Source: Hyphomonas johnsonii MHS-2 (GTDB taxonomy: Bacteria; Pseudomonadota; Alphaproteobacteria; Caulobacterales; Hyphomonadaceae). Taken from it: 64,000 nt of DNA. The translations under genes and the position numbers were made by a program. The stretch spans positions 62,001 to 126,000 of the forward strand of contig NZ_ARYK01000008.1 in the NCBI RefSeq assembly GCF_000685275.1, read 5' to 3'. The notes beneath the pieces are model-generated. The model did not search any database. It saw nothing but the letters and a program-made list of their open reading frames with translations, and was not told where the DNA came from. Positions 9,168-18,239 of this stretch are shown one piece after another (the stretch's first letter is position 1; every line of letters begins with the position of its first letter).

Positions 9168-9704
9168 CTACAACCACCCGGTCCTGCGCGCCATGAAGCA
9201 GCGCTGTGAAATGTCGAGACTGGCGGCCTGCGCCTTTTCCAGGTCGAGCATCCAGTCGGCCAGCTTTTCGCGTGGAATCTCGCGGAAACCGAGGCGGTGG
9301 TAGAACGGCCCGTTCCAGGCGAGTTCACGAAACGTGGACAGGGTGATCTGGCGCAGCTTGCGGGCTTTTGCCTCATCCACGACGCGCTCGATAAGGGCGG
9401 CGCCGAGGCCCTGGCGGCCATGGTCGGGGTGCACGCTGATCTGGTCGAGATAGAGGGTTCCGCCGCGATTCGATGTCAGCGCGAACCCGACCGGCTGGCC
9501 CTTGCCGTCGCGGACGGTGATCAGGTGCCTGGTCTCGATCGCCTGTGCGAACACGTCAGGCGGCACATGGTCGTCGAGGGCGTCTTCGTCAATCAGGCCG
9601 GTATCATTGAACAATTCGCCGGCTGCCAGATCAATGGCAATCAGCGCCGGAATTTCTTCCGGGGCAACGCGTGTGATCGAGTAGTCTTCGGGCAGGCGTC
9701 GCAT
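9168..9704 (-). CDS. GNAT family N-acetyltransferase
   Basis: Encodes 178 aa. The acetyl-CoA pyrophosphate-binding motif A is clear: DQISVHPDHGRQGLGAALI (R/Q-x-x-G-x-G/A), followed by FYHRLGFREI, the usual terminal GNAT motif. The N-terminal EEIPALIAIDLAAGELF suits a small-molecule or amino-acid acceptor, but the substrate cannot be told. The gene is divergent from the acyl-CoA dehydrogenase, sharing a 62-bp promoter region. Confidence 0.85.
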   Translation of the reverse strand: MRRLPEDYSITRVAPEEIPALIAIDLAAGELFNDTGLIDEDALDDHVPPDVFAQAIETRHLITVRDGKGQPVGFALTSNRGGTLYLDQISVHPDHGRQGLGAALIERVVDEAKARKLRQITLSTFRELAWNGPFYHRLGFREIPREKLADWMLDLEKAQAASLDISQRCFMARRTGWL

Positions 9705-9766
9705 TGACTCTCGCTGGCACAGTTTGTCATTGGAAGGGTATCTACTCAGAACCGGGACAAAAGCAA

Positions 9767-10906
9767 ATGAGTGCGCACTTTTCAGACGAACAGGTCATGA
9801 TCCGCGACATGGCGCGCAAGTTCGCCCAGGACCGCCTGCTGCCGCATTCGGAGGCCTGGGACCGGGACAGCCACTTCCCCGTCGACGTGATCAAGTCGAC
9901 CGCCGAACTCGGCTTTGCCGGCATTTACGTGAAGGACGATGTCGGCGGATCGGGCCTGACGCGCACCGACGCGGCGCTGATCTTCGAACAGCTGGCCTAT
10001 GGCGACGTATCGACGGCGGCGTTCATCTCGATCCACAACATGGCGAGCTGGATGATCGACACGTTCGGGTCGGAGGCACAGCGCAAGGCCTGGGTGCCAC
10101 GCCTGACAGCCATGGAGCTGATCGCGAGCTATTGCCTGACCGAACCGGGGGCGGGATCGGATGCGGCGAGCCTGAAGACGCGCGCGGTGAAGGATGGCGA
10201 CGATTATGTCATCACCGGCACCAAGCAGTTCATTTCCGGTGCGGGCACGTCGGACGTCTATGTGCTGATGGCGCGCACGTCGGATGACGGCGCCAAGGGC
10301 GTGTCGGCCTTCATCATCGAGAAGGGCACGCCGGGGCTCAGCTTTGGCGCGAACGAGCGCAAGATGGGCTGGAAGAGCCAGCCGACGGCGCAGGTGATCC
10401 TCGATGGCGTGCGCGTGCCGGCAGCCAACCGGATCGGCGAAGAGGGGCACGGCTTCCGCTTCGCGATGGCGGGGCTGGATGGCGGGCGGCTGAATATTGC
10501 GGCCTGTGCGCTGGGCGGGGCGCAACTCGCGCTCGACAAGGCGGTGGCCTATGCCAAGGAGCGCATGCAGTTCGGCAAGGCGCTGGCCGAATTCCAGTCG
10601 ATGCAGTTCAAGCTGGCCGACATGGAGACCGAACTGCAGGCCGCGCGCGTGATGCTGTACGAAGCTGCCGGGCGGCTGGACGGCAAGACGCCGGACGCGA
10701 CGCGCTGGTGCGCGATGGCGAAACGGTTCGTGACGGACACGGCGTTCAAGGTGGCCAATGACGCGCTGCAGGTGCATGGCGGCTATGGCTATCTGGCCGA
10801 CTATGGCGTCGAGCGGATCGTCCGTGACCTGAGGGTGCACCAGATACTGGAAGGTACCAACGAGATCATGCGCGTGATCATCTCGCGGGACATGCTGAAG
10901 GACTGA
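9767..10906 (+). CDS. Isobutyryl-CoA dehydrogenase-type acyl-CoA dehydrogenase
   Basis: Encodes 379 aa starting MSAHFSDEQVMIRD; the frame is open upstream but the family starts here. FAD-dependent alpha,beta-dehydrogenation of a short branched acyl-CoA, passing electrons to ETF. Motifs: CLTEPGAGSDAASL (signature 1) and LQVHGGYGYLADYGVER with QILEGTNEIMR at the C-terminal end (signature 2). The segment GGRLNIAACALGGAQLALDK and the overall match to ACAD8-like enzymes suggest isobutyryl-CoA, the valine pathway intermediate. 3-hydroxyisobutyryl-CoA hydrolase, another enzyme of that pathway, is encoded 4 kb downstream. Exact chain specificity is inference. Confidence 0.88.
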   Translation: MSAHFSDEQVMIRDMARKFAQDRLLPHSEAWDRDSHFPVDVIKSTAELGFAGIYVKDDVGGSGLTRTDAALIFEQLAYGDVSTAAFISIHNMASWMIDTFGSEAQRKAWVPRLTAMELIASYCLTEPGAGSDAASLKTRAVKDGDDYVITGTKQFISGAGTSDVYVLMARTSDDGAKGVSAFIIEKGTPGLSFGANERKMGWKSQPTAQVILDGVRVPAANRIGEEGHGFRFAMAGLDGGRLNIAACALGGAQLALDKAVAYAKERMQFGKALAEFQSMQFKLADMETELQAARVMLYEAAGRLDGKTPDATRWCAMAKRFVTDTAFKVANDALQVHGGYGYLADYGVERIVRDLRVHQILEGTNEIMRVIISRDMLKD

Positions 10907-10980
10907 TTTCCCAAAAAGGGTTTGAATTCGTTCGGGGCTTGCGGCAGCGTGGGCCGCATAGCCATCCCCGGAGAGAATTC

Positions 10981-13512
10981 ATGCGCCTTGTTGCCGTTCT
11001 TTTGCTTGCGGTGTTTGCCGTGTTTTCCTCGGCGTGTGCCGCGCAACCGAAACCGGCGGTGGCTGCAGAGGCGCCAGGCGCGGCTGATTGGGCGACGGCG
11101 ACCAAGGGCCTGACGCTGAGCCAGGGCTTTCTCGACATCTATACGGATACGAAAGGCGGGCGGGTGCTGGCGGCGTTTCCGGCGCCGGATGCGGACGGGC
11201 TGTCGCTGCGGGCGATCCATTCGGCCGGGCTGACGGCGGGGCTGGGCTCCAATCCCATCGGGCTGGACCGGGGCTATTTCGACGAGGGCAGCATTATTGC
11301 CTTCCGGCGTGTCGGCAGCAAGGTCATCGCCGAAAGGGAGAACTGGACCTATCGGGCAAGCGCCGAGAATGCGCTGGAGCGCAGGGCGGTGCGGGAATCC
11401 TTCGCGCGGTCATTCGTCTGGGCGGGGGACGTGATCGCCGAGGGCCCGGACGGCGCGCTGCTGGTCGACCTCAAGGGCTTCCTGACGCGCGACGCGCTGA
11501 ATGTGCGCGGCATCCTGAAGGCCCATCCGGACGGCGGTGAGTTTGCGATTGCCGAAGACCGGTCGATGCCGGATGCGTCGCAGGCCTGGAGCTTCCCGGA
11601 CAATGCAGAGTTCGATGCCTTCCTGACACTGACGAGTGACGAGCCGAAGGCGCAGGTCAATGCGACCGCGGCGGACGGGCGGGCGTTCACGCTGGTGCAG
11701 CACCAGTCGCTGGTGCGCTTGCCGGACGACGGCTACACACCGCGCCTGTTCGATCCGCGTAGCGGCGCGATCGATGTCGGCTTCCATGATTTTTCCGCCC
11801 CCCTGTCGGGCAAGGTGCGGCAGGCCTTTGCGCGCCGGTTCCGGCTGGAGAAGCAGGACCCGAATGCCGCGAGCAGCCCGGCTATCAAGCCGATCGTGTT
11901 CTATGTCGATTCCGGCGCACCGGAGGAGATCCGCAATGCGCTGATGGAGGGCGTGTCATGGTGGGCCGATGCGTTCACGGCCGCGGGCTTTCCGGATTCG
12001 TTCGAGGTGAAAGTATTGCCCGAGGGCGCGCATCCACTGGACGTGCGTTACAACATGATCCAGTGGACGCATCGCCAGACGCGCGGCTGGTCGTATGGCG
12101 GCGGCGTGTATGACCCGCGTACCGGCGAGATGCTGAAGGCTAACGTGATCCTTGGCAGCCAGCGCGTGCGCCAGGACCGGATGATCTTCGAAGGGCTGGC
12201 CGGAACCGGGCAGACCGGCACGGGCGCGGCGGACGATCCGGTAGAGCTGGCCCTGGCGCGCATTCGCCAGCTGGCGGCGCATGAAGTGGGCCATACGCTG
12301 GGCTTTGCCCACAATTTCGCAGCGTCGACGAATGACCGCGCGTCGGTGATGGATTATCCCGCGCCGCTGGTGACGGTGGCAGATGACGGCACGCTCGATT
12401 TCTCGCAGGCCTATGCGGTCGGGATCGGCGCGTGGGACAAGGTGGCGGCGACGTGGCTGTATGCCCAGTATCCGGACGATGTGGATGCGGCGGCGGAAGG
12501 CGACAAGGTGCTGATGGCGGCCTATGCAGACGGCCTGCGGTTCGTGGACGATGCGCAGGGGCGCAGCGTCGGCACAGGCCATCCCTATGCCAGCGTCTGG
12601 GACAATGGCAATGACCCGGTCGCGGCGCTGGCGCAGACGATGCGGGTGCGCAAGATCGCGCTGGAGCGTTTCGGGCTGGATGTCATCCAGGCGGGCGAGC
12701 CGACATACGACCTGCGGGCGGTGCTGGTCCCGGTTTACCTGTACCACCGCTATGAGGTTGCGGCGGCGGCCAAATCGATTGGCGGATATGATTTCCGTTA
12801 CTCGCTGCGAGGCGATGGCGGGCAGGCTGGGGCGCCCGTGCCGGCCACGCGCCAGAAGGCGGCGCTTGACGCATTGCTTACGACACTCGACCCGGCGGCG
12901 CTGGACCTGCCCGATGACACGCTGAACCTGCTGAACGCGCCGCTCGATTCCTTTGGCGCAGGCGCGTCAGGTGCCGAATATTTCCCCGGCACGACCGGCG
13001 CGATGTTCGACCTGGTGGCAGCAGCCGATGCGGCGGTGTCGCAGACGCTGGGCGCGCTGCTGCATCCGGCGCGTGTCGCGCGCCTGATCGAGACGCAGCG
13101 GCGTGACACAGAGGCACTGGCATTTGAGGATGTCCTGGGTGGCATCGAGCGCGTGGTGTTCGCCGCGCCCGCCACGCCGCGTCAGGCGGGCATCCTGCGC
13201 CGGGAGCAGGTGCGCTACGCGTCCATGCTGATCGATCTCGCGTCGGACGCCAGCGCGACGCCGGAAACCATTGCGCGGACTGATTCCTATCTTGGGGCCT
13301 TGAACCAGCGGATCGCCGCAAAGGGGCGGGGTGCCAATACCGTCGACGTGGCGACCCGCGCGGACATCACACGGAAGATTGCGGCGCACCTTGCCCGCGC
13401 AGCTGTGCCTGCCGCGCCGGTTGCGCCGGGCGTCGACGCGCCACCCGGCAGCCCGATCGGGTCGGACATGGGTGAGGATTGCTGGCATTGCGACACCGGA
13501 CTTCTGCGCTAG
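10981..13512 (+). CDS. Zinc-dependent metalloprotease lipoprotein (DUF4953-type)
   Basis: Encodes 843 aa. The start at 10981 follows GGAGAG and gives a lipoprotein signal (LLAVFAVFSSAC, Cys about 19). The zinc-binding site is HEVGHTLGFAHNF (about residues 437-449), the extended metzincin-like HExxHxxGxxH motif, followed about 15 residues later by SVMDYPAP with the Met-turn. The order is DUF5117-like N-terminal region, catalytic DUF4953 region and a long helical C-terminal part. Likely a periplasm-facing or surface lipid-anchored peptidase; substrate unknown. A Cys pair near the C-terminus (DCWHC) is an extra, of unknown role. Confidence 0.88.
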   Translation: MRLVAVLLLAVFAVFSSACAAQPKPAVAAEAPGAADWATATKGLTLSQGFLDIYTDTKGGRVLAAFPAPDADGLSLRAIHSAGLTAGLGSNPIGLDRGYFDEGSIIAFRRVGSKVIAERENWTYRASAENALERRAVRESFARSFVWAGDVIAEGPDGALLVDLKGFLTRDALNVRGILKAHPDGGEFAIAEDRSMPDASQAWSFPDNAEFDAFLTLTSDEPKAQVNATAADGRAFTLVQHQSLVRLPDDGYTPRLFDPRSGAIDVGFHDFSAPLSGKVRQAFARRFRLEKQDPNAASSPAIKPIVFYVDSGAPEEIRNALMEGVSWWADAFTAAGFPDSFEVKVLPEGAHPLDVRYNMIQWTHRQTRGWSYGGGVYDPRTGEMLKANVILGSQRVRQDRMIFEGLAGTGQTGTGAADDPVELALARIRQLAAHEVGHTLGFAHNFAASTNDRASVMDYPAPLVTVADDGTLDFSQAYAVGIGAWDKVAATWLYAQYPDDVDAAAEGDKVLMAAYADGLRFVDDAQGRSVGTGHPYASVWDNGNDPVAALAQTMRVRKIALERFGLDVIQAGEPTYDLRAVLVPVYLYHRYEVAAAAKSIGGYDFRYSLRGDGGQAGAPVPATRQKAALDALLTTLDPAALDLPDDTLNLLNAPLDSFGAGASGAEYFPGTTGAMFDLVAAADAAVSQTLGALLHPARVARLIETQRRDTEALAFEDVLGGIERVVFAAPATPRQAGILRREQVRYASMLIDLASDASATPETIARTDSYLGALNQRIAAKGRGANTVDVATRADITRKIAAHLARAAVPAAPVAPGVDAPPGSPIGSDMGEDCWHCDTGLLR

Positions 13513-13560
13513 AGTGATTCCATGAGACCGGCTGAAGCTGGCGCGAATGGGAGAAACGCA

Positions 13561-14400
13561 ATGCACATCGAGGCGCTGCCCGGCGTGGGCGCAGAGATAA
13601 CGGATGTCGACCTGCGACGGGTCACGGACGGTGAGATGGCCGCGATCAAGGCGGCCTATGCCGACCATGGTGTCCTGTTCTTCCGGGACCAGGATCTCAG
13701 CGAGGATGACCATATCGCCTTTGGCGAGCGGTTCGCGCCGATCAACGTGAACCGGTTCTTCGCCGCGCACCCGGATTATCCGCAGATTGCGATGGTGGCC
13801 AAGGAGGCCGACCAGAAGGACAATATCGGCGGCGGCTGGCACACTGACCATTCCTATGATGTCGAGCCGGCAATGGGCTCGATCCTCGTTGCGCGGGTGT
13901 TGCCGGCATCTGGCGGGGACACCTATTTTGCCAGCATGTACCGGGCCTATGACACGCTGGACGATGCCACCAAGGCAGAGATTGACGGCCTGAGCGCGGT
14001 GCATTCGGCCAAGCATATCTTCGGGTCGCAGGAGCAGACCTATTACAATACGACAGACGCCGGCGGCGCACGCATCGGCAATGCCGCTGCAGCCGATGTG
14101 CTGGAGGACGTGGTGCATCCGGTGGTCATCACCCACCCGCTGAGCGGCAAGAAGGCATTGTATGTGAATCCGGCCTTCACGGTGGGCATTGCCGGGCAGA
14201 CGCCGGAGGCGTCAATGCCTTTGCTGGCAAAGCTGTTCGCGCATGCAATGAACACGGAGAACGCCCACAGGTTTGTCTGGAAGCCGGGCTCGGTGGCGTT
14301 CTGGGACAACCGGTCGACCTGGCACTGGGCGCTGAACGATTATCACGGCCAGCGCCGCATCATGCATCGCATCACCCTGGAGGGGTGCGCATTACACTAG
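13561..14400 (+). CDS. TauD/TfdA-family Fe(II)/2-oxoglutarate dioxygenase
   Basis: Encodes 279 aa, start at MHIEALPGVGAEI with GGGAGAAA upstream. The double-stranded beta-helix iron site is visible: WHTDHSY (H-x-D, about residues 96-98) and the distal His in RRIMHRITLEG near the C-terminus; the Arg of the last motif would bind 2-oxoglutarate. The N-terminal GVGAEITDVDLRRV and HGVLFFRDQDLS are typical of the taurine/2,4-D/alkyl-sulfate group. The substrate cannot be assigned. Its stop overlaps the convergent PilZ gene stop by four bases. Confidence 0.9.
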   Translation: MHIEALPGVGAEITDVDLRRVTDGEMAAIKAAYADHGVLFFRDQDLSEDDHIAFGERFAPINVNRFFAAHPDYPQIAMVAKEADQKDNIGGGWHTDHSYDVEPAMGSILVARVLPASGGDTYFASMYRAYDTLDDATKAEIDGLSAVHSAKHIFGSQEQTYYNTTDAGGARIGNAAAADVLEDVVHPVVITHPLSGKKALYVNPAFTVGIAGQTPEASMPLLAKLFAHAMNTENAHRFVWKPGSVAFWDNRSTWHWALNDYHGQRRIMHRITLEGCALH

Positions 14401-14648
14401 TCCTGCTTGAATTCGACGCCCGTCTCGCTGCCGCATTGCCAGCGGCGGATGCAGTGGCGCGGGGTCTTGAAGTGCGGCAGGCGCATGCGGAACTCCTCGG
14501 GCAGTTCGGCGCCCTCCGGTATCACGATGCGGGCGCCGCCGGGCGACACGTCCCTGATCTCGCATTGAAGCTTCCGGAACAGGCCGATACGGATCAGGCC
14601 GGTTTCAGCGAGCTGGGTTCTCCTGCCCCTGCGATTCATCGTGGTCAT
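14397..14648 (-). CDS. PilZ-domain protein
   Basis: Encodes 83 aa, a single PilZ domain: the RRGRRTQ N-terminal motif, then the D-x-S-x-x-G motif as DVSPGGARI (about residues 36-44), and a strand ending in GVEFKQD. Those two motifs bind cyclic di-GMP in PilZ proteins. The start at 14648 is preferred because AGAGGA lies six bases upstream; an ATG seven codons earlier is possible. As a stand-alone domain it probably acts as a c-di-GMP-responsive adaptor in motility, surface or cell-cycle control. The partner is unknown. Confidence 0.85.
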   Translation of the reverse strand: MTTMNRRGRRTQLAETGLIRIGLFRKLQCEIRDVSPGGARIVIPEGAELPEEFRMRLPHFKTPRHCIRRWQCGSETGVEFKQD

Positions 14649-14782
14649 CACATGTCCTCTGCCGCGCATCTGGTGCGGTCTGCACTTTACTCCTCAACAT
14701 ATGACGGAAACTGGTAAACGGAGTTTGCCGGAAACGGGAAAGATTCGATGAAAGCCTGCAAGATCACAGCAAGGAAGCGGCC

Positions 14783-15844
14783 ATGACGGATGAAGTGACT
14801 ATCCACGTTCACAAAGGGCTGGGGCGTATCACGCTGACGCGCCCTGCGGCGCTGCATGCCCTCAACGCACCAATGTGCGAGACCATCCTGTCTGCGCTGG
14901 AGCGCTGGGCCGGCGACCCGACCGTCTACCTGGTCATGATCGAGCATGAAGAAGGCACGCGCGGATTCTGCGCAGGCGGCGATATTCGCATGCTGGCCGA
15001 CAGCGGCGCAGGCGATGCCAGCGAGGCGCGGGCCTTCTTCAATGTCGAATACCGGATGAATGCCGCCCTGAAGGCGTTCCCGAAACCCGTGCTGGCAATC
15101 ATGGACGGGGTGACGATGGGCGGCGGCGTCGGCCTGTCGGTGCACGGCTCGCACAGGATCGCGACCGAGCGGACAGTGTTTGCGATGCCGGAGACCGGGA
15201 TCGGCCTGTTCCCGGATGTCGGTGGCGGCTGGTTCCTGCCGCGCCTTGCGGGCGAGCTTGGTACCTGGCTGGCGCTGACCGGTGCCCGCCTCAAGGGGGC
15301 CGATGTGGCAGCGGCGCGCGTGGCTACGCATTTCCTGCCATCGGAACTTGTCGCCAACCTGAAGAAGCAGGTCGAGGGGGCTGATTTTTCGGTCGGCGCG
15401 GCGGAGCTGCTGAACGAGATCCTGCGCGGCCTGACCCATTCCGTGCCTATGGGCAGCTTTGAATCGCACCGTGCCGTGATCGATGCCTGTTTCCGGTTCG
15501 ACACCGCCGAGGAGATCGTCGCGGCGCTGCAGGCGGATGGCGGCGAATGGGCCAGTGCGCAGGTGGCGACTTTGGCCACAAAGTCACCCGAGACGGTGAA
15601 GGTGGCCTTGCGGCAATTGCGCGAGGGCGGACGTCTGACGGATTTCCGGGACAATATGCGGATGGAATACCGCATCGGCTGGCGCAAGGTGCAGAGCCAT
15701 GACTTCCTGGAGGGTGTACGGGCGGTGATCATCGACAAGGACAATGCACCCGTATGGGCACCGGCCCGGCTGGAGGCCGTCACGGACGCAGACGTCGACC
15801 GCTATTTCGCGCCGCTCGGTGCCGACGAGCTCGAATTCGACTGA
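14783..15844 (+). CDS. 3-hydroxyisobutyryl-CoA hydrolase (crotonase superfamily)
   Basis: Encodes 353 aa. A member of the enoyl-CoA hydratase/isomerase superfamily, with GFCAGGDIRML (oxyanion hole), MGGGVGLSVHG and ETGIGLFPDVGGGWFLPRL, the last being typical of HIBCH rather than of hydratases. The family hydrolyses 3-hydroxyisobutyryl-CoA to free 3-hydroxyisobutyrate in valine degradation. The length fits HIBCH (about 350-380 aa) rather than hydratases (about 260 aa). Together with the isobutyryl-CoA dehydrogenase upstream it suggests a loosely clustered valine pathway. Confidence 0.9.
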   Translation: MTDEVTIHVHKGLGRITLTRPAALHALNAPMCETILSALERWAGDPTVYLVMIEHEEGTRGFCAGGDIRMLADSGAGDASEARAFFNVEYRMNAALKAFPKPVLAIMDGVTMGGGVGLSVHGSHRIATERTVFAMPETGIGLFPDVGGGWFLPRLAGELGTWLALTGARLKGADVAAARVATHFLPSELVANLKKQVEGADFSVGAAELLNEILRGLTHSVPMGSFESHRAVIDACFRFDTAEEIVAALQADGGEWASAQVATLATKSPETVKVALRQLREGGRLTDFRDNMRMEYRIGWRKVQSHDFLEGVRAVIIDKDNAPVWAPARLEAVTDADVDRYFAPLGADELEFD

Positions 15845-16198
15845 AGCGCCGGGGTGCCCGTTCGGGCCAGGCAAGGGCGGAAAGCCTCAAGTGTCCAGCC
15901 AAGTACTGCGCAACGCTGCCTTGACGGTACAAATATTCGGTTAGACGCGCGCCAGGCCTGTTTATCAAGTATTCACCAGCATAGATTGGCGGGCATGGGT
16001 CTCATGTGCCGCCAAATCCGCATTTCAGGCCGGAATGGGGCCGGATTCATACCTGAGAAACGTTTCGCTGCAGTAACGGTTAATGAATAGGGGTATATAT
16101 TAACTATCATCACTTGAAACCGGGAGATGATTATCAATAAATTAGGATCATTCCGGTAAATCTACTCAAACTACAACAAAAGTTGAGTGGTGGTAATA
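15845..16198. other. Gene-free leader region of the MarR-type gene
   Basis: About 350 bp with no convincing gene. The last 110 bp are markedly AT-rich (for example GGTATATATTAACTATC and GATTATCAATAAATTAGG), in contrast to the GC-rich surroundings, and probably hold the promoter of the MarR-type regulator gene. A dyad at 16164-16188 is listed separately. The first 200 bp show nothing I can assign. Confidence 0.5.
16164..16188. promoter_or_regulatory. Dyad upstream of the MarR-type gene, possible operator
   Basis: ACTCAA and TTGAGT form an inverted repeat separated by 13 bases, ending 10 bp before the proposed start. MarR-type proteins usually bind such dyads and repress themselves, so autoregulation is plausible. 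Inference from position and symmetry only. Confidence 0.4.
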
Positions 16199-16693
16199 AT
16201 GATGATCTCCGAAATGCAGGAAACTGCACCCCTTTCCGTTGGCGAGTCTTTCCTGAAGTCTTTGTCTCTCCTTGAACAGGCTCACCGCCGTTTGCATGAC
16301 GTTGTCAAAGACGATCTGGAACGCGGTGGCGAACGGTCGCTGACCGGCGTGCAGGCCCTGCTGATCTATGAAATCGGCGATGATGAAGCCCCGGCTTCTG
16401 TCCTGCGTGCCCGTGGCGCCTTTGCCGGTACGAGCCTGTCGTACAACGTCAAGAAACTGCAGGAAGGCGGCTACCTGATCCAGACGCGTTCCGAGGATGA
16501 CAAGCGCACGGTGACGTTGCGCCTCACGCCGCGGGGCCTGAAGGTCCGTGACCGTGTTGCCAACCTCTTCGAGAAGCAGGCAACGGCCCTGGAACCGACT
16601 GCCAGCGTGCGTCACGACGACCTCTCGCAGCTGAACAAGACCATTTCGCGTCTTGAGCGCTTCTGGTCGGACCAGATCCGCTTCCGCCTCTAG
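16199..16693 (+). CDS. MarR-family winged-helix transcriptional regulator
   Basis: Encodes 164 aa from the ATG at 16199 (the frame is open from a GTG at 16187; a second ATG follows directly). The helical N-terminus (SFLKSLSLLEQAHRRLHDVVKDDLER) serves dimerisation. The winged helix-turn-helix runs from GVQALLIYEIGD through GTSLSYNVKKLQEGGYLIQTR to the wing SEDDKRTVTLRLTPRG, followed by a C-terminal dimer helix. It resembles a family of alphaproteobacterial MarR-type regulators of envelope functions (LdtR-like), which I infer only from general similarity. An AT-rich promoter with a dyad lies upstream and a strong terminator follows, so it is monocistronic. Confidence 0.87.
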   Translation: MMISEMQETAPLSVGESFLKSLSLLEQAHRRLHDVVKDDLERGGERSLTGVQALLIYEIGDDEAPASVLRARGAFAGTSLSYNVKKLQEGGYLIQTRSEDDKRTVTLRLTPRGLKVRDRVANLFEKQATALEPTASVRHDDLSQLNKTISRLERFWSDQIRFRL

Positions 16694-16723
16694 AGGCATC
16701 GCCGGCCCCGGCCGGAAAGCCTG

Positions 16724-16752
16724 AAGCCCTCATCTCGCGATGGGGGCTTTTT
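16724..16752 (+). terminator. Rho-independent terminator after the MarR-type gene
   Basis: AAGCCCTCAT, a six-base loop, then ATGGGGGCTT, with a T run at the end. Ten-base stem with one G-T pair, 30 bp after the stop codon. Confidence 0.85.
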
Positions 16753-16783
16753 GCGTGGCACATTCTACTGTAGGTTACGGGCC

Positions 16784-17473
16784 ATGACACGGGTGTGGCT
16801 GGCATTCGCGATGGCGTTGAACGGGGGTGGCGTGGCGGAGGCTGGCCCGTGGACCCGCGATGATGGCGGATTCTACGGGCGCGTCCTGTATTCCATGGAA
16901 GACCTTGACGGCGTCGACGGTCACCGGGTGGATGCCTATGGCGAATATGGCCTGACGCAGCGCTGGACGCTGACGGCCAAGACCGAAGCGGTGACCTATC
17001 CCGATGACAGCGCGATCAATCGCGAATCCTACCGCATGACCTTGCGGCGCCAGGTCTGGCGGCATGGCGGCTGGACGGTCGGTGCAGAGGGCGGGCCGGT
17101 CTATGGCAGCGCCATTGCGGGCCTGTCCAATTGCGACAAGTGGGGCGGGGAAGCGCGCCTCAGCGGCGGTTTCTCCGGTGCTCGCAAGGGGCGCGATTTC
17201 TATGTCTTCAGCGACCTTGCCGTCATCGGGCATGAGGATGGCTGCGTCCGCCAGCGGGCGGAATTCGGCTATGGCGCCGATCTGACCGAGCATGTGTTCA
17301 CGACGCAGCAGGTGTGGCTGGAGCGTGGCAATGACAGCGCCGACTCCTACAAGATGGAAAGCCAGATCGGCTATCACCTGGGGCGTATCGACCTGTCGGT
17401 CGGCTATCGCGAGGAATTCGGCAGCGCCTATGATGAAAGCGCGGTGCTGGTGGCGCTGACGACGCGGCGCTAG
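16784..17473 (+). CDS. Outer-membrane beta-barrel-like exported protein
   Basis: Encodes 229 aa, with a short signal peptide (MTRVWLAFAMALNGGGVAEAG, cleavage near AEA). The mature part is a run of amphipathic strands with alternating aromatic residues (GGFYGRVLYSMEDL, YGEYGLTQRWTLTAKTEAV, YHLGRIDLSVGYREEFG) and ends in a strand with basic residues, typical of small outer-membrane barrels that are annotated only as hypothetical. No specific function can be given. It lies 31 bp after the terminator of the MarR-type gene and has its own promoter. Confidence 0.7.
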   Translation: MTRVWLAFAMALNGGGVAEAGPWTRDDGGFYGRVLYSMEDLDGVDGHRVDAYGEYGLTQRWTLTAKTEAVTYPDDSAINRESYRMTLRRQVWRHGGWTVGAEGGPVYGSAIAGLSNCDKWGGEARLSGGFSGARKGRDFYVFSDLAVIGHEDGCVRQRAEFGYGADLTEHVFTTQQVWLERGNDSADSYKMESQIGYHLGRIDLSVGYREEFGSAYDESAVLVALTTRR

Positions 17474-17480
17474 GCCGGGC

Positions 17481-18071
17481 CTATTCGGCTGGCGGCTCGT
17501 AGCCTGTTTCGGTCATCAGGTAGGCGATGAGGGCGAGCCGGTCTTCCGGCTTGCGCACGCCTGCAAAGCTCATCCGGTTGCCGCGCAGGTATTCACGCGG
17601 ATTGGTCAGCCATTCGTCGACATGGTCGGGCGTCCAGGTGAAGTCGGCGTTCTTGAGGGCATCGGAATAGGCAAAACCGGGTTCCGTGCCGACCTTGCGA
17701 TTGAACAGGCCGTAGAGGTTCGGGCCAACAAGGTTGCCGGCGCCTTCCTTGTCGAGGTGGCACGACGAGCAGAGCTTGAACGTGCGGCGGCCGCGTGCGT
17801 AGTCGGCCGTATTGTAAGGGGCCGGCAGGTTGGCGAATTCGGGGCTGGGCGCACCGGGCGCGGCGGCAGGGGCAGCGGCCGGGGTTGCCGCAGGCGCTGC
17901 TGCAGTGTCGGCTGCAGGTTCAGGTGCCGGCGTGGTGGCTGGCGCGGGCTTGGATGCAGGTGCGGGCGCCTCGGCGGCTGAAGACGGCGCCGCGTCGGAC
18001 CCGGAACCGCCACAGGCGGCGACGAGGGCGATGGCGGAAAGAGCGGCAGCAGACTTGAGCAAGCGCGACAT
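17481..18071 (-). CDS. Membrane-anchored class I cytochrome c lipoprotein
   Basis: Encodes 196 aa starting MSRLLKSAAALSAIALVAAC: lipoprotein signal with Cys about 20. A Pro/Ala linker of about 60 residues follows. The C-terminal domain is a class I cytochrome c: heme site CSSCH, then GNLVGPNLYGLF, and Met ligand in NRMSFAGV, ending in a helix (RLALIAYLMTETG). It resembles soluble c2/c552-type carriers tethered to the membrane (CycM-like). Probable role: electron carrier between the bc1 complex and the terminal oxidase. An earlier Met exists upstream but the signal starts here. Confidence 0.9.
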   Translation of the reverse strand: MSRLLKSAAALSAIALVAACGGSGSDAAPSSAAEAPAPASKPAPATTPAPEPAADTAAAPAATPAAAPAAAPGAPSPEFANLPAPYNTADYARGRRTFKLCSSCHLDKEGAGNLVGPNLYGLFNRKVGTEPGFAYSDALKNADFTWTPDHVDEWLTNPREYLRGNRMSFAGVRKPEDRLALIAYLMTETGYEPPAE

Positions 18072-18239
18072 GATGCGGGAATCCTTTTTCGGCGGTTCAG
18101 GCCATAGTGTGTGCCGATGCCCTGCCAGTTGCAACCGTTCGAAACGCGACACTTCGCACCATCAGGACGCGGCCGCCGGCCGACGTGCGCCTGCCGCGAC
18201 CCCCGCGACAAAGGCCGGCGGCTGGTTTAGTGTCCGGTG

